DNA of 64,000 nucleotides from Streptomyces cadmiisoli (GTDB taxonomy: Bacteria > Actinomycetota > Actinomycetes > Streptomycetales > Streptomycetaceae). Position 1 is the stretch's first letter, and each line of letters begins with the position of its first letter. The stretch covers positions 4,650,001 through 4,714,000 of the forward strand of contig NZ_CP030073.1 in the NCBI RefSeq assembly GCF_003261055.1. The letters run 5' to 3'. The translations under genes and the position numbers were made by a program. Positions 46,637 through 54,608 of the stretch are shown piece after piece. Under the pieces are notes generated by a model. That model did not search any database. It had not been told where the DNA came from and worked only from the letters and a program-made list of their open reading frames with translations.

Positions 46637-47302
46637 ATGCGCGAGATCCTCGGAAGGCGACGCAGGCTCCTGTCCAGGCGGAACAACGGGAGGCCTGAGG
46701 TGATCAGCGCGGCCCTGACCTTCGCGACGGAATGGAAATGGCCCGTACTCCCGGGCGTCACGGCGGACCCGCAGGGCCGGTCCCGCTGCGGCTGCCCCGA
46801 CCCCGAGTGCACGGTTCCCGGAGCGCACCCCTTCGACCCCGGCCTGCTCGCGGCCACCACGGACGAGCGCATGGTGCGCTGGTGGTGGAGCAACCGGCCC
46901 ACGGCTCCGATCATCCTCGCCACCGGCGGCACGGCGCCCTGCGCGGTCAGCCTTCCGGCTGCCGCGGCCGCCCGCGCCCTCGACGCGCTCGACCGCACGG
47001 GGATGCGTCTCGGCCCGGTGCTCGCCTCGCACACCCGCTGGGCCCTGCTGGTGCGGCCGTACTCCATGGAGCAGTTGGGCGAACTGCTCTACGCCAAGGA
47101 CTTCGTGCCCGGCTCCCTGCGCTTCCACAGCGAGGGCGGCTATCTGGCCCTGCCCCCGTCCGAGACGGGCCAGGGGCAGATCCGCTGGGAGCGGGCGCCG
47201 CTGCCCGGTTCGGCCGCACCCTGGGTGCCCGACGTGGAGGCCGTGGTGGACGCGGTGGTCGAGGCCCTCACTCGTACGGGTGTGAGCGCGCCCGAGTTCT
47301 AG
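46637..47302 (+). CDS. Prim-pol-like protein with degenerate active site
   Basis: 221 residues. It follows the outline of the actinobacterial bifunctional primase/polymerase N-terminal domain (ALTFATEWKWPVLPG, GRSRCGCPDPECTVPGAHP, RWWWSNRPTAPIILATGG, GGYLALPPS). The strand that should carry the metal-binding Asp-X-Asp reads CAVSLPAAAAARALDALDR, so the catalytic acidic pair is missing. This suggests a non-catalytic relative. GGAAAGGAACGAG precedes the ATG. Compare the intact prim-pol gene at 57797. Confidence 0.8.
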   Translation: MREILGRRRRLLSRRNNGRPEVISAALTFATEWKWPVLPGVTADPQGRSRCGCPDPECTVPGAHPFDPGLLAATTDERMVRWWWSNRPTAPIILATGGTAPCAVSLPAAAAARALDALDRTGMRLGPVLASHTRWALLVRPYSMEQLGELLYAKDFVPGSLRFHSEGGYLALPPSETGQGQIRWERAPLPGSAAPWVPDVEAVVDAVVEALTRTGVSAPEF

Positions 47303-47357
47303 GGGTGTCGGGCGCGCGCGGAACGGAGCGTCCGATCGGCTCGTTATCGTCCCTTTC

Positions 47358-47930
47358 ATGAATGTCCGCCTGCTCGCCCTCGCGGGCGTCGTGACGTGCG
47401 TGATCGCACTGCCACTGGCCATGGCGTCCGCGGGGCCCGTGGGCGACCCGGACCCCGCCCCCGTACGCCCCGGCCCGCGCGGAGACGCCAAGGGGCCCGA
47501 CGCCATCGCGCCCCGCGCCGGCGCGGGTGCCGACGGCGCCGCGGCGTCCGGGGGCTCCCCGTCGCTGCTCGGTCTGGGCCTGGCGACCGCCGCCCGCTGC
47601 GGTCCCGAACTCACCTCCCCCGGCGGCATCGAGGCGCAGACCTGTGTCCTCACGCAGGGCGAGGAGACCTGGGCGCGCAGTTACTACCGCAACGCGACCG
47701 GTGAGGCCCTGGACGCGGTACTGAGTCTGCTCGGGCCCGGAGACCGCGCGGTGCAGATGCGGTGCGCCGTGGACGCGGACGACGAGCCGGCGAGCTGTGA
47801 GACACCCCGCGAGCGGACCCGAGGCGGTCCGGCGGCGTACTCGGCGATCGCGGAGTACGCGGCACGCGGCGGACAGGGGCCGCTGCTGCTGCGCTCGGGC
47901 AGCAACTCGGCGCCGCCTACGGGCGGTTGA
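47358..47930 (+). CDS. Secreted protein of unknown function
   Basis: 190 residues. Signal peptide RLLALAGVVTCVIALPLAMA at the N-terminus, a Pro/Gly/Ala-rich linker to about residue 70, then a 110-residue domain with four cysteines (ARCGPELTSPGG, AQTCVLTQGE, QMRCAVDADDEPASCETP), probably two disulfides. No family recognised. It starts 55 bp after the prim-pol-like gene. Confidence 0.75.
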   Translation: MNVRLLALAGVVTCVIALPLAMASAGPVGDPDPAPVRPGPRGDAKGPDAIAPRAGAGADGAAASGGSPSLLGLGLATAARCGPELTSPGGIEAQTCVLTQGEETWARSYYRNATGEALDAVLSLLGPGDRAVQMRCAVDADDEPASCETPRERTRGGPAAYSAIAEYAARGGQGPLLLRSGSNSAPPTGG

Positions 47931-47971
47931 TGCCCGACGCCGTTGCGTGAGCGGCACCGGACACACAAAGA

Positions 47972-48009
47972 CCCGGTTGCTGGCGACGGGGGATGCACCA
48001 GCAACCGGG
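47972..48009. terminator. Hairpin after the secreted-protein gene
   Basis: CCCGGTTGCTGG at 47972-47983 pairs perfectly with CCAGCAACCGGG at 47998-48009 across a 14-nt loop. Likely terminator of the rightward transcript. The loop is larger than usual for an intrinsic terminator. Confidence 0.65.
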
Positions 48010-48129
48010 CTACTCGAACGGTAACAAGAGATCGGCTGTTCGCAAATTCGATCTCAGATTTTCCTCGGCTATTCGGACACCGACTGGCCATTTAGGGCCG
48101 GGAGTTGAGGTCCGGGGCACCGTCGCGGT

Positions 48130-48167
48130 GCCGGGTTCGGCTGACCGACCGGTCAGCCGAACCCGGC
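48130..48167 (-). terminator. Hairpin terminator of the SEC-C protein gene
   Basis: GCCGGGTTCGGCTGAC, loop CGACCG, then GTCAGCCGAACCCGGC: a perfect 16-bp stem 13 bp beyond the stop of the leftward gene at 48181. Confidence 0.85.
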
Positions 48168-48180
48168 GTTCCGCTCCGGG

Positions 48181-49146
48181 TCAGCTGAGGGTGACCTGCC
48201 GGTTGGTCAGGCCGCCGCGCGCCCGCCGCTCGTCCCCGGTCAGGGGCGCGTCCGTGGCCAGAGCCGCAGCGAGCCGCTCGGCGAACTCGGCCGCGGGCTT
48301 CTCGATGTCCTCGGCGGTGACGGCGCTCGGCAGGTCCCACACCGGCACGGTCAGCCCGTGCGCGCGGAAGGAGCCGACGAGACGCGTGCCCTCGCCGAGG
48401 TTCGACCGCCCGGCCGCGTGCAGCCGCGCGAGGGCGTCCAGCAGCTTCTCCTCCGGGTGCGGCATGACCCAGCGCAGATGGTTCTTGTCGGGGGTCTCGC
48501 ACCAGTAGGCGGCGTCGACGCCCTGGAGCTTGACCGTCGGGATGGCGGCGGCGTTGGCCCGCTCCAGGGAGGCCGTCACCTCCGGTGTGGCGTTCTCCGC
48601 GTCCGGCACCCAGAACTCGAAGCCCGAGTGCACAACTGGCTCGAAGGCGCCCTTCGGGTCCAGCAGGTCCTGGAGCCGCGGGCCGTCGGCCGGGGCGCGG
48701 CGGGCCTGCACCGGGGAGCCCGGCTTGGCCTCCAGGGCCTGCTGAAGGGTGTCGGCGAGGTCGCGGCTGATGTCGCCGGAGGACGTGTCGTTCTGGAGGC
48801 CGAGCAGGATCGAGCCGTCCTCGCGGCGCAGCGCGGGCCAGGCCATCGGCAGGACCGTGGCGAGCGTGACGGACGGGACGCCCTCGGGCAGGCCGTCCTT
48901 CAGGGACAGCTCGACGGTGGCCGCCGGGACCAGCTCGCGCAGCGCGACCCAGTCGCATTCGCCGGGCAGCCCTTCGAACGGGCGCTGCACCAGCTCGGTC
49001 ACGGCGTGGGCGGCCTCCCGGCCGTGGCAGGCCTTGTAGCGGCGGCCGCTGCCGCAGGGGCACGGCTCACGGGCGCCGACGACCGGGATCTCTCCGTCCG
49101 TGAGCTGCGGGCGCGTGGCCTTCGTCTGGGGGCGCTTCTTGGCCAT
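48181..49146 (-). CDS. SEC-C motif protein (DUF5926-like)
   Basis: 321 residues. A zinc-binding SEC-C motif, EPCPCGSGRRYKACHG, lies near residues 28-43, similar to the SecA C-terminal zinc finger. The remaining 275 residues form a conserved actinobacterial domain of unknown role (ATVLPMAWPALRREDGSILL, FEPVVHSGFEFWVPDAENAT). The ATG at 49146 is preceded by GGGAGACACCCACC. Cytoplasmic; no partner visible nearby. Confidence 0.85.
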   Translation of the reverse strand: MAKKRPQTKATRPQLTDGEIPVVGAREPCPCGSGRRYKACHGREAAHAVTELVQRPFEGLPGECDWVALRELVPAATVELSLKDGLPEGVPSVTLATVLPMAWPALRREDGSILLGLQNDTSSGDISRDLADTLQQALEAKPGSPVQARRAPADGPRLQDLLDPKGAFEPVVHSGFEFWVPDAENATPEVTASLERANAAAIPTVKLQGVDAAYWCETPDKNHLRWVMPHPEEKLLDALARLHAAGRSNLGEGTRLVGSFRAHGLTVPVWDLPSAVTAEDIEKPAAEFAERLAAALATDAPLTGDERRARGGLTNRQVTLS

Positions 49147-49367
49147 GGTGGGTGTCTCCCGGTTACGGCTCGTCTGGTACGGGCGGGAGCCTAGCCGCTC
49201 GTACGCGGGCTGACGGGACCCTGTGCGCGGCGGGGGTGTTGTGGGCGGGCGGAGTGGGCCCGGACGGCGGGGTCCGCGGGGGCGGCCGGGGCGGCCGGGA
49301 GGGCCGGTCCGCCGGGATCGCGGGATCACGCGGGGGCACGTATCGCCCGGCCGGCGAGGGAAGCCGC

Positions 49368-49919
49368 TCAGTCCAGGTCGTCGAACGGGTCCGTGAAGGC
49401 CAGGTCCGGCAGGGCGGCGGAGACGGTCGGGGCCGTGGCGCGCGCGAAGTCGTCGCGACGGTGGCCGGCGTCGGGATCGTGCACGTCCTCGTGGACCACG
49501 ACCCACACCGTGACCTCGCCGCGGGCGTCGTCCCGGACGCCCCAGTCGTCGGCCAGTGCCGTGATGATGTTCAGTCCGCGGCCGCCGTGCGCGGTGACCG
49601 ACGGGGTCGCGGGGGCCGGCCGTGTCGGTCCGCCGCCGTCCGTCACCTCGACGACCAGCCGGCCGCAGGGGTCGACGCGCCACGCGGCCCGCACCGCACC
49701 GTCACCGGCCAGGGCGCCGCCCAGTGGCCGGCCGTGCTTGCAGGCGTTGCTCAGGAGCTCGGAGAGTATGAGTACGGCGTCGTCGACGACCGGTTCCGCG
49801 ACCCCGCCCCGGCGCAGCTGGTCCCTCATGCGGTGCCTTGCTTTTCCCACGCCCGCAGGGCCATGGGGTACGGCCATGCTCGACGACGTGGGCACCTCCT
49901 GTGCCACCACCAACGCCAC
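49368..49919 (-). CDS. Anti-sigma-type histidine-kinase-like ATPase
   Basis: 183 residues, GHKL ATPase fold of RsbW type. N box VLILSELLSNACKHG, G1 EVTDGGGPT and G2 GGRGLNIITALADDWG. The N-terminal tail VALVVAQEVPTSSSMAVPHG is typical of Streptomyces members. The GTG at 49919 follows GAAGGAGG by eight bases. Acts presumably by binding or phosphorylating a sigma-factor regulator; the cognate partner is not adjacent. Confidence 0.87.
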   Translation of the reverse strand: MALVVAQEVPTSSSMAVPHGPAGVGKARHRMRDQLRRGGVAEPVVDDAVLILSELLSNACKHGRPLGGALAGDGAVRAAWRVDPCGRLVVEVTDGGGPTRPAPATPSVTAHGGRGLNIITALADDWGVRDDARGEVTVWVVVHEDVHDPDAGHRRDDFARATAPTVSAALPDLAFTDPFDDLD

Positions 49920-50145
49920 CCCCGAGACCTCCTTCGCCCCACGCCACGGTGTGGATGCCCCAACGGCCTGTACCGGAAACCGGCCAATCCAGGTCCGGGG
50001 ACGCATTCGCAACGATCGAACACGGAGCGAACGCGCCGGTGCACTCCCCGTAATGGGACCTGCATGGCATGGCCGAATTTCGATGGTGTGGCCGAGACGC
50101 GAGGATGGTGCAGGCGAAGGGCCGGGTCAAGGTTGGTTTCATGGG

Positions 50146-50973
50146 TCAGCGACCCAGAAGCTCCAGGACCGCCCGGGGCCGGTTGGTGATGATGGCGTCG
50201 ACGCCCAGGTCGACGCAGAGAGCCACGTCCTCCGGCTCGTTCACCGTCCAGACGTGCACCTGGTGCCCGGCTCGTTTCAGTCGCTCGATGCAGAGCGGGT
50301 GACTGCGCACGATCCGGATCGAGGGGCCTGCGATCCGGACACCCGCCGGCAGCTTGCCGTCCCGCAGCCGGGGCGAGACGAACTGCCGCAGATAGACCGT
50401 CGGCAGCGTCGGCGAGGCCGTCCGTACGCGGTGCAGGGAGCGGGCCGAGAAGCTCATGACCCGCACCTGGGACTCCTCCGGGTCGGCCGGGGCGTCGAGC
50501 CCGAACCGCTTCAGCAGGAGCAGCAGCCGCTCCTCGACCTGTCCCGCCCAGCGTGTGGGGTGCTTCGTCTCGATCGCCAGCTCCACCCTCCGCCCGGCGT
50601 CGGCGACCAGGGCGAGCAGCCGTTCCAGGGTGAGGACGGAGGTCTCGGCCGGGTCCTCCGGGCGGTGCTCCCAGTCCGGCTCCTCGTCCCGGTGGCGCGG
50701 GGAGCCGCGGTGCTTCCACGAGCCGAAGTCCAGGGCGGCGAGGTCGGCCAGCTCCAGCGCCGAGACCGCGCCGCGGCCGTTGGAGGTGCGGTCGACCCGG
50801 CGGTCGTGGACGCAGACGAGGTGGCCGTCGGCGGTGAGGCGCACATCGCATTCGAGGGCGTCCGCTCCGTCCTCGATCGCCTTCCTGTACGCGGCCAGGG
50901 TGTGCTCGGGGGCGTCCTCGGACGCCCCGCGGTGGGCGACGACCTGGATCGTGTGCTCTCGTGCGTGACTCAC
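50146..50973 (-). CDS. Glycerophosphodiester phosphodiesterase
   Basis: 275 residues. Hydrolyses glycerophosphodiesters to glycerol-3-phosphate and an alcohol. The family motifs are VVAHRGASEDAPEHTLAAY, ALECDVRLTADGHLVCVHD and, in the barrel, VELAIETKHP and HVWTVNEPED. No signal peptide, so cytoplasmic. The start is GTG at 50973, just before the first strand of the barrel. Confidence 0.92.
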   Translation of the reverse strand: MSHAREHTIQVVAHRGASEDAPEHTLAAYRKAIEDGADALECDVRLTADGHLVCVHDRRVDRTSNGRGAVSALELADLAALDFGSWKHRGSPRHRDEEPDWEHRPEDPAETSVLTLERLLALVADAGRRVELAIETKHPTRWAGQVEERLLLLLKRFGLDAPADPEESQVRVMSFSARSLHRVRTASPTLPTVYLRQFVSPRLRDGKLPAGVRIAGPSIRIVRSHPLCIERLKRAGHQVHVWTVNEPEDVALCVDLGVDAIITNRPRAVLELLGR

Positions 50974-51229
50974 CGCGTCATGGTGCCACCGCGACGGGGT
51001 AGTCGTCGGTCGGAGGCATTGGGGATGCGTCCCTTAAGTCTGACAGGTCCTATATAAAGGAAGGTCGTGGACCCACAGCGACCGCTTATCGTGCTCTGAC
51101 GGCCTGTGGGAAAAGCTGACGGCATACAAAAGCACATGCGAGCACATGCACAGCTGCACCGCGCCCGGACCGTCGCCAAGCGTGCACGAGCCCGACCAGA
51201 ACAACAGCCGTGGATCGAGGAGAAAAGCT

Positions 51230-52708
51230 GTGAGCACCGAGAACGAGGGCACTGCGGTTCCCCCGGCCCCGTCCGCACCTCCCGTGCCGGTGGACACCCC
51301 CGCAGCCTCCCCGCAGCAGACCGCGCCCCCCGCCGACCCGCCCACGGCCCCGATCCCGGCCGTGCCGCCGACGGCGCCGGGCGGGCCCGAGCAGCGGACG
51401 CACTATGCCCAGGGAGCGCCGGCCTACGGCGCGGCGGCATCCGCGGGCGGCGCCCCGAACCATGGGCCCGAGGGGCCCGGCACGCCTCCCGAGGGCGGCT
51501 GGCCGCCCCCGCCGCCGCCCACCCCGGGGTACGGGGGCGGGGCCGGTGGCGGTTCCGGCTGGGGCGAGTCGTACCAGCCGCCTGCGCCGAAGCCGGGCAA
51601 GCGGCGCGGCGGTCTGCTCGCCGCGGTGCTGGTGGCCGCGCTGGTCGCGGGCGGCCTGGGCGGCGGCCTCGGCTACGTCCTGGCCAAGAACGACGACAGC
51701 AGTTCCACCACCGTCTCCGCCTCCGACAGCGGCGGCGACCTCAAGCGCGATCCCGGGACGGTCGCGGCCGTGACCGCCGGCGCGCTGCCGAGCACGGTCA
51801 CCATCGAGGCCGAGAGCAGCAGCGGCGAGGGCGGCACCGGCACGGGCTTCGTGTTCGACACCGAGGGCCACATCGTCACCAACAACCACGTGGTGGCGGA
51901 GGCGGTCGACGGCGGCAAGCTCTCGGCCACCTTCCCGAACGGCAAGCGGTACGACGCCGAGGTGGTCGGCAACGCGCAGGGCTACGACGTCGCGGTCATC
52001 AAGCTGAAGAACGCGCCCTCGGGCCTCAAGCCGCTCACCCTGGGCGACTCCGACAAGGTCGCCGTCGGTGACTCGACGATCGCGATCGGGGCCCCGTTCG
52101 GCCTGTCCAACACGGTGACGACCGGCATCATCAGCGCCAAGAACCGCCCGGTGGCGTCCAGCGACGGCACGGGCAGCCAGGCCTCGTACATGAGCGCGCT
52201 CCAGACCGACGCCTCGATCAACCCCGGCAACTCCGGCGGCCCGCTGCTGGACGCGAAGGGCAACGTGATCGGCATCAACTCGGCGATCCAGTCCAGCGGC
52301 AACGGAGGCTTCGGCACCGGCCAGTCCGGCTCCATCGGCCTCGGCTTCGCCATCCCGATCAACCAGGCGAAGTACGTCGCGCAGGAGCTGATCAAGTCCG
52401 GCAAGCCGGTGTACGCGAAGATCGGCGCGTCCGTCTCGCTCCAGGACAACATCAACGGCGCCAAGATCACCGACACGGGCGCGGGCGGCGGCGAGGCGGT
52501 CGAGGCGGGCGGCCCCGCGGACCAGGCCGGTCTCAAGCCCGGCGACGTCATCACCAAGCTCGACGACACGGTGATCGACAGCGGCCCCACCCTGATCGGC
52601 GAGATCTGGACCCACAAGCCCGGCGACAAGGTCACGCTGACCTACGAGCGCGACGGCAGCACCAAGACCGTGGACGTCACCCTGGGCTCCCGCGTCGGCG
52701 ACAGCTGA
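51230..52708 (+). CDS. HtrA/DegP-type membrane-anchored serine protease with PDZ domain
   Basis: 492 residues. A Pro/Gly/Ala-rich cytoplasmic tail of about 125 residues leads to a membrane helix (GGLLAAVLVAALVAGGLGG). The trypsin-like domain has H220 (NNHVV), D253 (GYDVAVIKL) and S335 (GNSGGP), so the catalytic triad is intact. A PDZ domain occupies about 395-485 (GGPADQAGLKPGDVITKLDD). HtrA proteases degrade misfolded envelope proteins. The GTG at 51230 follows CGAGGAGAA. An AT-rich TATATAAAGG at 51051-51060 may be part of the promoter. Confidence 0.93.
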   Translation: MSTENEGTAVPPAPSAPPVPVDTPAASPQQTAPPADPPTAPIPAVPPTAPGGPEQRTHYAQGAPAYGAAASAGGAPNHGPEGPGTPPEGGWPPPPPPTPGYGGGAGGGSGWGESYQPPAPKPGKRRGGLLAAVLVAALVAGGLGGGLGYVLAKNDDSSSTTVSASDSGGDLKRDPGTVAAVTAGALPSTVTIEAESSSGEGGTGTGFVFDTEGHIVTNNHVVAEAVDGGKLSATFPNGKRYDAEVVGNAQGYDVAVIKLKNAPSGLKPLTLGDSDKVAVGDSTIAIGAPFGLSNTVTTGIISAKNRPVASSDGTGSQASYMSALQTDASINPGNSGGPLLDAKGNVIGINSAIQSSGNGGFGTGQSGSIGLGFAIPINQAKYVAQELIKSGKPVYAKIGASVSLQDNINGAKITDTGAGGGEAVEAGGPADQAGLKPGDVITKLDDTVIDSGPTLIGEIWTHKPGDKVTLTYERDGSTKTVDVTLGSRVGDS

Positions 52709-52769
52709 CCCACGCGAGCCCGCCGATCCGGTTACTCTTGTCCCGCGCCGTACGTGATCGGCGGCGCGG

Positions 52770-52854
52770 GGTGGGTTGCCCGAGCGGCCTAAGGGAACGG
52801 TCTTGAAAACCGTCGTGGCGCAAGTCACCGTGGGTTCAAATCCCACACCCACCG
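52770..52854 (+). tRNA. tRNA-Ser, anticodon UGA
   Basis: 85 nt, acceptor stem GGTGGGT / ACCCACC with discriminator G. Anticodon loop CTTGAAAA gives UGA, reading UCA codons. Long variable arm (GTCGTGGCGCAAGTCACC) and T arm GGTTCAAATCC. No CCA encoded. The T-arm and 3' end are a classical integration target; element-like genes follow within 1.5 kb. Confidence 0.95.
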
Positions 52855-52855
52855 C

Positions 52856-52906
52856 CATGTGAAACGGCCCCTGACCAGGAATGCTGGTCAGGGGCCGTTT
52901 CACATG
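52856..52906 (+). terminator. Perfect 22-bp stem after tRNA-Ser(UGA)
   Basis: Arms at 52856-52877 and 52885-52906 (CATGTGAAACGGCCCCTGAC... and its complement) with a 7-nt loop GGAATGC. It starts one base after the tRNA, so it should end the tRNA transcript, although no T run follows. Confidence 0.8.
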
Positions 52907-52973
52907 CGGGCTGTCCGCTAGTCACCGCGATTCCCCGTCGTTCCCCGAGCGATCGGGCACGGCAGGGGCACGG

Positions 52974-53216
52974 TCAGAGGTTGTCCCTGAGCCACTTGCT
53001 GCCTCGGTCGTTGAGCCCGGCCCGGGCGCCCTCACCGGTCAGTACAACGACGAGGAGTTCGTCGTTGGAGTCGATGTGGCCCTTCAGAGTGTCGCGCACC
53101 TCGACTGCGGTCTTGGTCGTCTTGACGATCCAGGTGGAGTCGAGGTGGTGCCACCACGTGCCCAGTCCCTTGATCGCTTCGAAGAGCGAGTCATAGTCCT
53201 GGCCAGGGCTGTTCAG
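52974..53216 (-). pseudogene. Truncated SinR/Cas2-like gene
   Basis: The reverse frame from about 53216 to the stop at 52974 encodes LNSPGQDYDSLFEAIKGLG, then WWHHLDSTWIVKTT, and ends SKWLRDNL. This matches the body of a small SinR/Cas2-like family protein of about 90 residues, whose N-terminal MKYAVSYD-type strand is missing. The frame is open upstream but without a start codon or ribosome binding site, and it runs into the 3' end of the GntR gene. The best reading is a gene that lost its 5' end by a deletion that joined it to the GntR gene. There is no CRISPR array nearby. Confidence 0.6.
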
Positions 53217-53947
53217 CTGCTCAGGCGGTACTCCAGGACGTACGAACCGGCGTCCAAGAGCATCTGGTTGACCTCCACCGGGCGCTCGTCCTCGGTGTAG
53301 GCGGTGCGGCAGATCTCCAGGACCGGAGTGCCGGCCGCGAGGTTCAGGGCGGTGCGCTCCTCCTCGCTCGGCATCCGTGCCCGCAGCTCCTCGGAGAAGG
53401 CAACCGGTTCTGCTCCCAGCTCGGCCAGACGGGCGTAACTGCCTCCTGGGCCCGTGTTCGGCTGGGCGATCGCCGTCTCTCGGACCAGATCCGCGGGGAG
53501 GTACGACGTCGCGATCTGCACCGGGCGGTCCTCGACGACGAACTTACGGCTTCGCACGATGACGGCTGCCCCGGGGCCGAGGTTCAACAACCGCCCGATC
53601 TGGCGCGGAGCTTCGGCCTCGTAGACCTGGACGTCGGTCACCAGGGCGCGCTGGGCCACGTCGGCAGACCAGATGGACTGACCCGCGTCCCGGCGGGATT
53701 TGGAGAGGCGGTCGTTGGCCACGCGGCGGATCGGCTTGAACTCCCGCACATACGTTCCGGATCCGGGTCGCGCGACCGCCAGGCCCTCGCTCACGAGGAT
53801 CTTCAGTGCCTGGTTGGCGGTCATCTTGGCGACGCCGTACGTCTTCACCAGCGAGGGTTCGCCGGGCAACCGATCGCCCGGTACCAGCTCGCCGGACTCG
53901 ATCCGTGCCCGGAGATCGTCGGCGATCTGCCGCGCAGTCTCGGGCAT
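53213..53947 (-). CDS. GntR-family regulator with UTRA domain
   Basis: 244 residues. The winged helix at residues 5-70 reads ARQIADDLRARIESGELVPG, then KMTANQALKILVSEGLAVAR. The UTRA effector domain spans about 90-240 (ALNLAAGTPVLEICRTAYTE). Related GntR proteins (the KorSA type) control transfer genes of Streptomyces integrative elements and plasmids. GGAGAGA precedes the ATG at 53947. Palindromes CTCCCTAGGGAGG lie upstream and between it and the divergent zinc-finger gene, and are its likely operators. Confidence 0.87.
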   Translation of the reverse strand: MPETARQIADDLRARIESGELVPGDRLPGEPSLVKTYGVAKMTANQALKILVSEGLAVARPGSGTYVREFKPIRRVANDRLSKSRRDAGQSIWSADVAQRALVTDVQVYEAEAPRQIGRLLNLGPGAAVIVRSRKFVVEDRPVQIATSYLPADLVRETAIAQPNTGPGGSYARLAELGAEPVAFSEELRARMPSEEERTALNLAAGTPVLEICRTAYTEDERPVEVNQMLLDAGSYVLEYRLSS

Positions 53948-53967
53948 TGTCTCTCCACTCTTCGATG

Positions 53968-54115
53968 CTCCCTAGGGTGGTCAGCCTACCTGCCCCTCTT
54001 CCGGACGCACGAACGCGTACCCGATCACTTCCCGAACCCACGCTCCTCCGCAGGTCCGTTGACATCCCTAGGGAGGTTTGGCTTCAATCTCCCTAGGGAG
54101 GTTAATGCTCCCTGA
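53968..54115. promoter_or_regulatory. CTCCCTAGGGAGG operator set for the GntR regulator
   Basis: Copies: CTCCCTAGGGTGG at 53968-53980, ATCCCTAGGGAGG at 54064-54076, CTCCCTAGGGAGG at 54089-54101 and a half site CTCCCTGA at 54108-54115. Centre CCCTAGGG is a perfect palindrome. The first copy lies 21 bp before the GntR start and the other three precede the divergent gene at 54183, so autoregulation and control of the divergent gene are both expected. Confidence 0.75.
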
Positions 54116-54182
54116 AGAAGGGCGGCGCCCCTACCGCCAAGCAGATGCGCCGCCCCACCCCTCTTCCAAGGGAGCCTCCATC

Positions 54183-54458
54183 ATGCCTGTCTCACTGATC
54201 CACCCCGTCCGACGGATCGGTGCTTTAGCACCCCGGATCGTTCGACGTACGGCTCGTAGCTGCGCGGTGTGCGGCACGACGCGCTGCCAGAACGTGCAGG
54301 CCTGCCGTACGGCCTTCGGCACCACCGAGTGGCTGGAGTGCCCGGCCTGTGCGGGCAGCGGATACGACACCGCCGGGTTCCAGCTCTACTGTCCCGACTG
54401 CGGCGGCGCAAAGGTTCTGGAGGTCGAGATCGTCGATGCTCAGGGGGTGGCCGAATGA
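54183..54458 (+). CDS. Small zinc-finger protein of a mobile-element type
   Basis: 91 residues. CAVCGTTRCQNVQAC and later CPACAGSGY and CPDCGG give CXXC pairs arranged like a DnaJ-type zinc ribbon. Small CXXC proteins paired with GntR regulators occur in Streptomyces integrative elements; the function is not known. AAGGGAG precedes the ATG at 54183. Its stop overlaps the next start (ATGA). Confidence 0.7.
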   Translation: MPVSLIHPVRRIGALAPRIVRRTARSCAVCGTTRCQNVQACRTAFGTTEWLECPACAGSGYDTAGFQLYCPDCGGAKVLEVEIVDAQGVAE

Positions 54459-54548
54459 CGGTGTTCCCCGTCGCCCCTGAGGCCGTGGCCGGTGCTGCGG
54501 CCTCCATGGGCACCGACCCGCTGACCCTGGCGACCTGCTCAGGGTCGA
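54455..54548 (+). pseudogene. Truncated gene start downstream of the zinc-finger gene
   Basis: ATG at 54455 overlaps the previous stop (ATGA), the usual sign of a real downstream gene. The frame reads MTVFPVAPEAVAG and continues for about 30 residues. It then enters a duplicated 22/23-bp segment and the antisense end of the next gene, so its body seems to have been lost. The parent family is not recognised. Confidence 0.5.
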
Positions 54549-54608
54549 TCGAGCCCCGCCTGCGGAGACCGTCGAGCCCCGCCTGCGAGACCGTTCTCGG
54601 CGGGGCTC
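54549..54608. terminator. Duplicated segment plus hairpin at the element/chromosome junction
   Basis: TCGAGCCCCGCCTGCGGAGA (54549 on) is repeated with one base missing at 54572. The second copy pairs with GGCGGGGCTC at 54599-54608, forming a hairpin that overlaps the stop of the leftward gene at 54607. It probably ends that gene's transcript. Confidence 0.6.
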
